A stretch of DNA of 8,406 nt from an uncultured Chlorobiaceae bacterium. Its GTDB lineage: Bacteria; Bacteroidota; Chlorobiia; Chlorobiales; Chlorobiaceae. Position 1 is the first letter of the stretch; the number at the start of each line of letters is the position of its first letter. The stretch covers positions 1 through 8,406 of the forward strand of contig CAIXCO010000008.1 of the NCBI GenBank assembly GCA_903917955.1, in the 5' to 3' direction. Below are positions 1 to 5,617 of the stretch, piece after piece. The notes below the pieces were generated by a model, which was given only the letters and a program-made list of their open reading frames with translations, was not told the origin of the DNA and made no database searches. A program made the translations under genes and the position numbers.

Positions 1-390
1 CTTGGGACGAATCGGTCGCATGGGTTATAAATGACCCCGAAAGTTTTGGCAGGTTAATCGAACGTGCCAACGATTTTTTTAGTGCACAGGAGAAGCATGG
101 ATTGATTGTCTTTGATGCTCTTGATCGTTCATGTGCCGAGTGGCAAACGATGGATACGATTGCAAGGGATTTATTACGTGTGGTCTTATCTCTTAAGCGG
201 TACCCTTTTTTACATGGCAAAATATTTTTACGTGAAGATCAGTTTGCTCGACGCTAGATTGCCGATTTTCCCGATGCATCTAAATTGCTTTCAACAAGGG
301 TTGATTTGACTTGGGCACTGCACGATCTGCATGGATTGCTCTGGCAATTATTCTGTAACGGAACAGATATTCATGGTCAGACATTGCGAA
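1..390 (+). pseudogene. C-terminal remnant of a P-loop NTPase-like protein, interrupted by an in-frame amber stop
   Basis: Reading from base 3 gives 84 codons with real protein character, then TAG at 255-257. The same frame continues with 44 equally protein-like codons (258-389), including IADFPDASKLL and LTWALHDLHGLLWQ. The hydrophobic stretch LIVFDALDR (99-128) looks like a Walker B strand with the DxLDR ending of STAND/KAP-type NTPases. The P-loop would lie upstream, outside the window. The frame staying open and sensible on both sides of TAG suggests a nonsense substitution in a once-continuous gene, not a natural end. Past about 390 the frame turns into unrelated residues and stops at 435-437, while FGE-type sequence begins in another frame, so the original C-terminus appears lost. 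The family assignment is tentative. I recognise the pattern of a nucleotide-binding protein but not a named family. Confidence 0.6.
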
Positions 391-612
391 ATGACCTATC
401 CGGTTGGGAAAAATTGCAACGGTTGGGGGTTGTATGATATGACAGGTAATGTATGGGAGTGGACGGATAGTTGGTATAACAGTTCTAACCATGTGATTCG
501 TGGCGGGCGCTGGAGCAACCTCACTGAGGAGTGTCGTTTGGGTTTTCATGGCTACAGCGCTCCCGGCAACCAACTCGAAACCATTGGCTTCCGCTTGCTT
601 TTAGTCCGGTAG
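391..612 (+). pseudogene. C-terminal fragment of a formylglycine-generating enzyme (SUMF1/FGE-sulfatase) family protein
   Basis: The 73 codons match the end of the FGE/SUMF1 fold: YPVGK, NGWGLYDM and GNVWEW (residues 19-24), then RGGRW (37-41), a CR pair (48-49) and a final GFR (66-68). Full proteins of this family usually exceed 200 residues, so the N-terminal two thirds are missing. The closely spaced Cys pair that bona fide sulfatase-activating enzymes carry just after RGG is absent, as in many bacterial SUMF-fold proteins of other function. An upstream ATG in the same frame (331) would add 20 residues, but those come from the neighbouring NTPase remnant read in another frame. No Shine-Dalgarno stands before 391. 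Any product would lack most of the fold, so I call it a remnant. The frame is intact to its stop, so a short expressed peptide cannot be excluded. Confidence 0.75.
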
Positions 613-638
613 TCAGTTGGCGGCTCATGCCTAACCTT

Positions 639-1571
639 TTACCTTTTTGTCACAAAATATACCAGGCTTGATGCTTGCCGTGGCAGCACGGCTCCGATAC
701 TTGCTGTTGCGATCCCTTTCATCAGTGCGGTTCCCAATTGCGGAGCATGAAAGCCTCTGCCTTCGCTTTTGCAGAGCAGTTTTTCGCTGTGCAGGGTGTT
801 GTAGATCGCATCAGGTGGGTAGGGTTGGCGATGGACAACCTTCAGGTTATGCCTTTCAAGCAGCTTTTCAAGGGTTTCGGGTACAAAGTGGTAGAGATGG
901 CGTGGGGCATCCCAGGCTATCCAGTTCTCCTGGTACTGTTTTGCATCATAACTTTCCGGGTTCGGCAGGGCAATAATGAGCATTCCGCCCGCTGCAAGCT
1001 GTTGAGCGGCATTGCCAAGGGTTTCGTGGATGGCGTGAATATGCTCAAGGGTATGCCACACTATAATTCGATCAAACTTGCCACCACCGTCATTCGGCAG
1101 TGAGCAGGATACCTTCAGGCTATAAACTTGCTGTGCATGGCTGGCCGCTTCAGCCTCACTCTCTACTCCGGCAAGATTCTGAAGCGGGATTCCTTTGTGC
1201 CGGTGAAAATAGTTCAGGAGTTCTCCGGTTGAACAGCCGATTTCAAGCACGCGAACTTGGCGCAGGGGTTTTGACGTTCCCCTCAGGATAATGCGGGCTT
1301 TGTACCGGAGCATGAGTGAGCGTGCGGCAAGATAGGCTTTGCTGCTGAACGTGGTGCTGTTGTGTTGATGCCGGTGGGGGTCATAGAGGCCCCGGGGGTA
1401 ATGACGGGCTATTTCGGTGCTGTCGGGACGGGGGTTGAGCATGATGAGCCCCGAGGCGGTTGAACGCAGAAGTGACCATTGCTCTTTTCCTGAAGGATCA
1501 AAACGGTTGGGTACCTGGATCCAGGGGGTGAAGTCGGCAGAGCCGCTTATCGGGCAGAGAACGTTCTCCAT
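639..1571 (-). CDS. class I SAM-dependent methyltransferase (UbiG/Methyltransf_23-like)
   Basis: This is a cytoplasmic methyltransferase with a Rossmann-like SAM-binding core; its substrate is not evident. Numbered from the chosen ATG (310 residues), motif I VLEIGCSTGELL is at 108-119, FDRIIVWHTLEH (the post-motif II/acceptor strand) at 166-177, and LPNP follows the next strand. The DAPRHLYHF motif near 221-229 is typical of this subgroup, often found with polysaccharide or lipid modification genes. The N-terminus has CPISGS where relatives often have a CPxCG zinc-knuckle start; here the second Cys is Ser, so metal binding is unlikely. An upstream ATG at 1613 (324 residues) would overlap the HIT gene by 29 bases, and its extra 14 residues lie in HIT coding sequence. 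I prefer 1571, which leaves a 13-base gap. Neither start has a strong ribosome binding site. The gene is probably cotranscribed with the HIT gene and converges on the remnants at 1-612. Confidence 0.88.
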   Translation of the reverse strand: MENVLCPISGSADFTPWIQVPNRFDPSGKEQWSLLRSTASGLIMLNPRPDSTEIARHYPRGLYDPHRHQHNSTTFSSKAYLAARSLMLRYKARIILRGTSKPLRQVRVLEIGCSTGELLNYFHRHKGIPLQNLAGVESEAEAASHAQQVYSLKVSCSLPNDGGGKFDRIIVWHTLEHIHAIHETLGNAAQQLAAGGMLIIALPNPESYDAKQYQENWIAWDAPRHLYHFVPETLEKLLERHNLKVVHRQPYPPDAIYNTLHSEKLLCKSEGRGFHAPQLGTALMKGIATASIGAVLPRQASSLVYFVTKR

Positions 1572-1584
1572 TCCGCAGTGCGGG

Positions 1585-2103
1585 CTATTGTTCGCCAGTT
1601 TCGGTGAGGTCAATGAAGGCTTTTCTCAGGTTTTGATAGGTTGAGCGCATATCATTGCTGAGTACTTTGGCGTCGGCGAGGACGGGCATGAAATTGGTGT
1701 CGCCCTCCCAGCGCGGGACGATGTGGAAATGAAGATGGTTGTCGACGCTTCCACCGGCAATACGACCAAGATTGGCGCCTACGTTGAAACCTTGCGGCCT
1801 CAAGGTGAGCTTCAGTGCCTTGATGGAGAGATCGGTCAACTCCATGATTTCGAGTTTAGTCTCTTTGTCGAGTTCTGAAAAATCGGGGGTCTGCTGGTAG
1901 GGGATAACCATCAGGTGACCGCAATTGTAGGGGTAGAGATTCATGATGATGAAGCATTTTTTTGCTCTGTAGAGCACAAATCGCTTTTCATCTTCTTCTG
2001 GAGGAATGTCGGCGAAAACAGATTTTCCGTTTTCGGCAGCAGGCTTGTCATCCTTGAAAGACTGCATGTAAACTTCACGCCATGGTGAATACATTCTGTT
2101 CAT
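1585..2103 (-). CDS. HIT-family nucleotide phosphorylase/hydrolase (Ap4A phosphorylase-like)
   Basis: A 172-residue histidine-triad protein. The signature HLHFHIV sits at residues 123-129. By family knowledge the middle histidine (H125) is the nucleophile that attacks the alpha-phosphate of dinucleoside polyphosphates or nucleoside phosphoramidates. The flanking pattern NLGRIAGGS...NHLHFHIVPRW...GDTNF resembles the bacterial and actinobacterial Ap4A phosphorylase-like branch, and MYSPWR near the N-terminus matches the usual (L/M)WAPWR start of that branch. It is likely cytosolic, with a role in removing Ap4A or related nucleotides. The exact substrate cannot be read from sequence. I chose ATG at 2103, with AGGG about ten bases upstream; ATG at 2094 (residue 4) is possible but has no ribosome binding site. 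The start lies 39 bases downstream of the CCA end of tRNA-Leu(CAA), and the methyltransferase follows, so one unit of tRNAs plus two proteins is plausible. Confidence 0.92.
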   Translation of the reverse strand: MNRMYSPWREVYMQSFKDDKPAAENGKSVFADIPPEEDEKRFVLYRAKKCFIIMNLYPYNCGHLMVIPYQQTPDFSELDKETKLEIMELTDLSIKALKLTLRPQGFNVGANLGRIAGGSVDNHLHFHIVPRWEGDTNFMPVLADAKVLSNDMRSTYQNLRKAFIDLTETGEQ

Positions 2104-2142
2104 GGAGAGGGAGCCCTGCTAAGTTGCACGTTTATTGACCAA

Positions 2143-2230
2143 TGGTACCAAAGATGGGAATCGAACCCACACGAGTTATTCACTCACTGGATTTTGAGTC
2201 CAGCGCGTCTACCAGTTCCGCCACTTTGGC
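2143..2230 (-). tRNA. tRNA-Leu(CAA), CCA encoded
   Basis: On the minus strand the 5' end GCCAAAG pairs with CUUUGGU at the 3' end, leaving a G1-U72 wobble. It is followed by discriminator A and an encoded CCA (plus strand 2143-2145). The anticodon stem CTGGA/TCCAG closes the loop CTCAAAA, giving anticodon CAA, which reads UUG. A long variable arm (about TGAGTGAATAACTCG) marks it as a class II tRNA, as expected for leucine. The T arm has the loop TTCGATT. The gene lies 14 bases downstream of the other tRNA-Leu and just upstream of the HIT gene. Confidence 0.96.
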
Positions 2231-2244
2231 CTGTTTTTGAGCGG

Positions 2245-2326
2245 TGCGAGAGAAGGGAATCGAACCCTCACGCCTCACGGCACTAGTTCCTAAGACTAGC
2301 GTGTATACCAATTTCACCACTCTCGC
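2245..2326 (-). tRNA. tRNA-Leu(UAG), CCA not fully encoded
   Basis: Minus strand: acceptor GCGAGAG pairs perfectly with CTCTCGC, followed by discriminator A. The next bases are CCG, not CCA, so the mature end must be made or repaired by the CCA-adding enzyme. The anticodon stem CTAGT/ACTAG closes the loop CTTAGGA, giving anticodon TAG (UAG), which reads CUA and other CUN codons. The long variable arm is again typical of tRNA-Leu. It is the first gene of the minus-strand cluster. Confidence 0.96.
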
Positions 2327-2339
2327 AGTACAGAATGAC

Positions 2340-2368
2340 AATATACGTGGTTTTTGTTCTAATAAAAA
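2340..2368 (-). promoter_or_regulatory. candidate promoter of the tRNA-Leu/HIT/methyltransferase unit
   Basis: On the minus strand TATATT (2345-2340) stands 13 bases before the first tRNA base, a suitable -10 position. At 17-base spacing the -35 position reads TTTTTA (2368-2363), a poor match to TTGACA. The region is AT-rich and lies between divergent genes. This is suggestive only. Confidence 0.3.
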
Positions 2369-2454
2369 CTATCTTTCGAGATACTTTCACGGCCTGTGAC
2401 CCTCGGCCTGATGACGCCAACAATTTTCATTCCGGTTTATACGTTTTTGAGCCT

Positions 2455-3048
2455 ATGCCGTTTAACCTGCACCGTTTTGCAAATGTTATCTCTTGGGTGA
2501 TCAGTCCGATTGTTGTTGCACCAGCAGCTTATCTTGCGATTGTTCTGCTTGGGTTCTGTGATGACGTTAAAAGTATCTCGTATCTGGTGATACTCTTTGT
2601 TTCGAGTACGGTTGCCCCTGTTCTCCTGATTTCCGGGCTGAAAAGAGTCGGGAAAATTTCTGATTATAACATCCCTTTCCGCGAGCAACGTTTTCTGCCC
2701 TTACTGGTGCTGATCGCCGTCAATGCCCTTGGTTATGAGTTTATGCTGCAACTGCATCCACCCCGGCTTCTTTCTGGCATACTGCTGTTCAATGCAGTCA
2801 ATACCATCCTTATTTTGTTCATTACCCTCCAGTGGAAGATCAGTATCCATCTCTTTACTTTTTCCTCATCGGCAGGGCTGCTCTTTATGCAGTTTGGCGT
2901 TGTTGCCCTCTGGATGCTGCTTCTTGTGCCGCTGTTGATGTGGTCAAGAATTTTTCTGAAAGCCCATAATTTTATGCAAACCCTTGTGGGTGCCGTTGTT
3001 GGTTTTGCTGTAATGGTTGCTGAATTAAAGTGGTGGACAGGGCTGTGA
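2455..3048 (+). CDS. divergent PAP2-like polytopic membrane protein
   Basis: A 197-residue, very hydrophobic protein with about five or six membrane segments. The C-terminal SRIFLKAHNFMQ (164-175), followed by a Gly-rich helix, fits conserved block 3 of the type 2 phosphatidic acid phosphatase (PAP2) family (SRxxxxxHxxxQ), with H171 as the likely catalytic histidine. REQRFLPLL (76-84) resembles the block 1 region. Instead of the usual PSGH block 2 it has KISIHLF (128-134), as in a divergent branch. Known relatives dephosphorylate lipid phosphates or undecaprenyl diphosphate; activity here is uncertain. An ATG at 2335 would add 40 residues, but they lack family character and begin 8 bases from the divergent tRNA, leaving no room for a promoter, so I prefer 2455 (weak GAG upstream). 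The stop overlaps the next gene's start as GTGA, suggesting translational coupling. Confidence 0.7.
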   Translation: MPFNLHRFANVISWVISPIVVAPAAYLAIVLLGFCDDVKSISYLVILFVSSTVAPVLLISGLKRVGKISDYNIPFREQRFLPLLVLIAVNALGYEFMLQLHPPRLLSGILLFNAVNTILILFITLQWKISIHLFTFSSSAGLLFMQFGVVALWMLLLVPLLMWSRIFLKAHNFMQTLVGAVVGFAVMVAELKWWTGL

Positions 3049-4094
3049 AGAGAAAAAGATATGCCGTTGTTGTCACCACATACGGAGAGGTTGAGGCGGT
3101 TACGGTAAGGAACCTCTGGCCGAATTCGAGGAGAATTTTGAAGGTCGTTACCCGCCAGATTGTTAAAATACCGACAGCAATGATCTATTTTATTGCTGAC
3201 TACCGCTCGACAAAGCACTATATCGACTGGAAGCTGAACCGCTACCGTTCTTCGCTTCTTACCATTAACCGGGCACAGAAAACGAGCCTTGCCGACGCTC
3301 TTGCCGAAAGCGGGAGTGATTTTTTTTTAAAGGCTGAGGTCAACGTTTTTGAGGCCTACTATTTTGTTCCGCCCTATCTCGACGACATGCTTCAGCAGTT
3401 GCAGCAGGAGTATGATGGGGTTGTTGTGGTGCCGATGATTCCTGTTGAATCGGCATTTTCCTGCGGCGTGGCTTGTCAGATGGTCATCGATCTTTATGGC
3501 GACAGCAGTTTCAGTAAGGTCAGGGTGATGAGCAAACTCTGGAAAGAGGATCGTCTCCACCGTATTTACATAGAGTACCTTTTTAGTCAGCTTTCTACTG
3601 CCGTGCGTCTCCACCAAAAGGGAAAAATAGGGCTTGTGTTGGTTATTCATGGTACCCTGGTGAAGAATCGTGCTGGAAATCCCCCGAAACTTTTTACAGG
3701 GCTTGATGAGACTGTTGCATTTTTTGAGGTGATGAAGCGCAAGATTATGGCCGATCCTGAAAATATTTTCACTGACGTTCGCCAGGGCTGCATCAACCAT
3801 TCAAATGGAGGGGAGTGGACTGCTGATACAATTGAGCGTGCGCTTGAGGAGTTCAAGCGTGAGGGATACGAGGGGGTGGTCATGTTTCCCTACGGTTTTT
3901 TTGCCGACAACAGCGAGACGGAATATGATTCCTGGAAAAAGCTTGCTGCGACTGAATTTGCAGTGTCTCAGTATGTCAGGTGCATCAACGACTCTCCGGC
4001 ATTCGGTCGCTGGCTTGCTGGTCGGGTACTTGATGAACTCCAGACGCTCTACAACCTGCAGGATGCTTTTGAAAGTCTTGAACATAACCAGTAA
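3045..4094 (+). CDS. hemH: ferrochelatase-like protein
   Basis: This 349-residue protein resembles class II chelatases that insert Fe2+ into protoporphyrin IX to make heme. From the GTG start, the N-terminal strand YAVVVTTYGE corresponds to the ferrochelatase vNlGtP region. VIHGT carries the candidate catalytic histidine (H202, where the family has SxHxlP). GEWTADTIE fits the conserved Trp region, and FPYGFFADNSETE fits the family's P-GF--D--ET block, with E291 as the acidic catalytic partner. The usual DH before ET is DN here. The length is within the family range. I chose GTG at 3045: it overlaps the upstream stop as GTGA and has GGTGGA 8 bases before it. GTG codons at 3030 and 3033 lack a ribosome binding site. 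The next gene starts 11 bases later, so these genes are likely one operon. The protein is divergent enough that another metal or tetrapyrrole cannot be ruled out. It contains a T9 run at 3320-3328. Confidence 0.75.
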   Translation: MKRKRYAVVVTTYGEVEAVTVRNLWPNSRRILKVVTRQIVKIPTAMIYFIADYRSTKHYIDWKLNRYRSSLLTINRAQKTSLADALAESGSDFFLKAEVNVFEAYYFVPPYLDDMLQQLQQEYDGVVVVPMIPVESAFSCGVACQMVIDLYGDSSFSKVRVMSKLWKEDRLHRIYIEYLFSQLSTAVRLHQKGKIGLVLVIHGTLVKNRAGNPPKLFTGLDETVAFFEVMKRKIMADPENIFTDVRQGCINHSNGGEWTADTIERALEEFKREGYEGVVMFPYGFFADNSETEYDSWKKLAATEFAVSQYVRCINDSPAFGRWLAGRVLDELQTLYNLQDAFESLEHNQ

Positions 4095-4105
4095 ATTTTA
4101 CACCA

Positions 4106-4720
4106 TTGAATATTGCAGAGCAGCAAGAGAGTGAACAACTGGAGACATTACTGTATCAGGATCCAGACAATCCAGAGAAACAGTATGCACTGGCGTTGCT
4201 CTATATTGACCTTCAGCGTAACGCCGAGGCACTTGAGCTGCTCAACAACTGCATCCAGGTAAGGCATCGTGACCCTGCCGCTCTCTATGCGCGTGCGGTC
4301 ATCTCTCTGTCGATGGGCAGTTATCGCAAAGCGGCGTGTGATTTGATGAAAACCATTGTGCTCGACCGTGGGTTTATACAGGCCTACAAGCATCTTGGCT
4401 TTGTGCAGTTTACACTTGGCAAGGAAGAGGCAGCACTGAAAACTTTGAAGAAAGGCCTGGAGATTGATCCTGAATATGCGGAGATCTATTGTGTTTTGGG
4501 CGACGCCTACCTTGATATGGGTGAGCTTGAGAAGGCGAGGGAGGCATTTGAAAAAGCACTTGACCTTGAGCCCCACAGCGCTGAAGCACACAGCAAGATA
4601 GCCATGTATTATCTTTCGAGAGGAGATATGAAGGGGCTGAAAAGGGAGTATGAGCTTTTAAAAACGCTTGATGCCGCATTGGCTGAGCAGATTGGAACCC
4701 TTTTTTTTGAGATACCATGA
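4106..4720 (+). CDS. TPR protein with five tandem 34-residue repeats
   Basis: A 204-residue protein with five gapless tetratricopeptide repeats at about 23-56, 57-90, 91-124, 125-158 and 159-192. Repeats 3 and 4 are textbook: AYKHLGFVQFTLGKEEAA and AEIYCVLGDAYLDMGELEKA. No signal peptide or membrane segment is seen, so it is likely a cytoplasmic scaffold; its partner cannot be read from sequence. The start must be TTG at 4106: an in-frame stop at 4085-4087 closes the upstream side and the first internal ATG is at codon 70, inside repeat 2. No Shine-Dalgarno precedes the TTG. The gene lies 11 bases after the ferrochelatase-like gene, and its TGA overlaps the next ATG (ATGA), so it sits in the middle of a coupled cluster. 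A T8 run (4701-4708) lies five codons before the stop. Confidence 0.85.
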   Translation: MNIAEQQESEQLETLLYQDPDNPEKQYALALLYIDLQRNAEALELLNNCIQVRHRDPAALYARAVISLSMGSYRKAACDLMKTIVLDRGFIQAYKHLGFVQFTLGKEEAALKTLKKGLEIDPEYAEIYCVLGDAYLDMGELEKAREAFEKALDLEPHSAEAHSKIAMYYLSRGDMKGLKREYELLKTLDAALAEQIGTLFFEIP

Positions 4721-4968
4721 AACTTTTTTCTGATAGTGCTGCTAAAAAGCGGTTTATGAAAACCGGTCTCCCCATTATTCTCGGTATTGCGTGGTCTCCG
4801 ATTATCTGGATGCTTCTTGTGGCAACACTTGGGCCAGCCCTGTTTGCTCTTACCGCTTCATGGTTCATAACGCATGTGATCATTCTTGCGGTTGTCGCTC
4901 CCGTTATTTTTTTCTTGTTAAGGCTTTTTATGCGTACAGGCAGAAAATTTTACAGTGAAGGGGAGTGA
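4717..4968 (+). CDS. small membrane protein with two predicted helices, function unknown
   Basis: This 83-residue protein overlaps the TPR stop by four bases (ATGA). A basic N-terminus (KLFSDSAAKKRFMK) is followed by a hydrophobic stretch of about residues 17-45, a short polar break around 48-53, a second hydrophobic stretch to about 68, and a basic tail (RLFMRTGRK). This suggests two helices with both ends probably on the cytoplasmic side. I do not recognise a family. The tight coupling to the TPR gene, with TTGAG a few bases upstream of the ATG, argues that it is a real gene. It could anchor the TPR protein at the membrane, but that is inference from position only. Confidence 0.65.
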   Translation: MKLFSDSAAKKRFMKTGLPIILGIAWSPIIWMLLVATLGPALFALTASWFITHVIILAVVAPVIFFLLRLFMRTGRKFYSEGE

Positions 4969-5026
4969 CAGCCTGATAGATTTCGGGAAAGAGACGGTTA
5001 ATTTGCTGAAAATTGTGACCTGCGCT

Positions 5027-5069
5027 GAAAAAAGCTTCTTTTTTTCTGTGAGCTAAGAATTTTTTTTTT
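5027..5069 (+). terminator. possible terminator or T-rich leader element between the ferrochelatase/TPR cluster and nuoA
   Basis: GAAAAAAG (5027-5034) can pair with CTTTTTTTC (5038-5046) across a three-base CTT loop, with one bulged T. A run of ten T (5060-5069) follows 14 bases later. The stem is almost pure A-T and the T run is not adjacent, so termination strength is doubtful. The rest of the 189-base gap (4969-5157) has no open gene; the nuo promoter presumably lies here, but I found no convincing -35/-10 pair. Confidence 0.3.
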
Positions 5070-5157
5070 ATCTTTTCGCTCCTGTAACAAAGTTATGTGT
5101 GCAGGATCAGAAAATAGCTTGTTCTGTTCGACCGGGATTAACTCAAAATGGCATTAC

Positions 5158-5589
5158 ATGGATCAGACTCTGAGTAATTTTGGCAATGTTTTTGCTTTCC
5201 TTGCCCTCGGAATCGTTTTCGTTGCTGGCGGGTACCTGACAGCCCGGCTTTTGCGTCCCAGCAGACCCAACCCTGCCAAAAACTCAACCTACGAGTGTGG
5301 AGAAGAGGCTGTGGGCAGTGCCTGGATGAAGTTCAATATCCGCTTTTATGTTGTCGCTCTTATCTTTATCATTTTTGATGTTGAGGTTGTTTTTCTTTAC
5401 CCTTGGGCAACAGTGTTCAAGAAGCTCGGTGAATTTGCGCTTGTAGAGGCTCTTGTTTTTGCCGGTATTCTTGTGCTTGGACTTGCTTATGCATGGGTAA
5501 AGGGGGATCTGGATTGGGTAAGGCCTACCCCGAATATTCCGAAAATGCCTGAAATGCCATCAGGAAAATCAGACTCTCTCAGGGGTTAA
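5158..5589 (+). CDS. nuoA: NADH-quinone oxidoreductase subunit A
   Basis: A small membrane subunit of complex I (143 residues, three helices at about 9-30, 62-84 and 94-114). It contains the conserved TYECG loop (C47) and FDVEVVFL with acidic residues D74 and E76 in the second helix, both hallmarks of NuoA/NdhC/ND3 and part of the proton/quinone coupling region next to NuoH and NuoD. The ATG at 5158 is chosen because the family N-terminus begins just here (MDQTLSNFG). An ATG at 5095 would add 21 non-family, polar residues. No clear Shine-Dalgarno precedes the start. The Pro-rich tail (PTPNIPKMPEMP) extends beyond the E. coli-type end. First gene of the nuo operon, 28 bases before nuoB. Confidence 0.96.
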   Translation: MDQTLSNFGNVFAFLALGIVFVAGGYLTARLLRPSRPNPAKNSTYECGEEAVGSAWMKFNIRFYVVALIFIIFDVEVVFLYPWATVFKKLGEFALVEALVFAGILVLGLAYAWVKGDLDWVRPTPNIPKMPEMPSGKSDSLRG

Positions 5590-5617
5590 CTTCTGTCCAC
5601 CATTTTTTTTAGACGTT

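Noticed and set aside
675..1103. Plus-strand open frames opposite the methyltransferase
   Set aside because: Composition mirrors the methyltransferase codons and no family pattern is seen.
1572..1613. Longer methyltransferase start at 1613
   Set aside because: It would overlap the HIT coding region by 29 bases and the extra residues look like shadow sequence. It remains possible, but 1571 fits the family N-terminus better.
2143..2326. tRNA-Leu cluster as an integration site for a mobile element
   Set aside because: No integrase, no duplicated tRNA 3' end and no att-like repeat seen in the window; the remnants at 1-612 are 1.5 kb away across intact genes.
2335..2454. N-terminal extension of the PAP2-like gene from ATG 2335
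   Set aside because: The 40 residues have no family character and the start is 8 bases from the divergent tRNA gene, leaving no promoter or ribosome site.
3327..3800. Minus-strand open frame inside the ferrochelatase-like gene
   Set aside because: It is a shadow of the coding strand, with no ribosome site or domain.
4701..4720. Programmed -1 frameshift on T8 fusing the TPR protein to the small membrane protein
   Set aside because: The -1 frame meets TGA at 4708-4710 immediately, so no fusion can form.
5095..5157. Longer nuoA start at 5095
   Set aside because: The extra 21 residues are polar and unlike any NuoA N-terminus; the family sequence begins at 5158.
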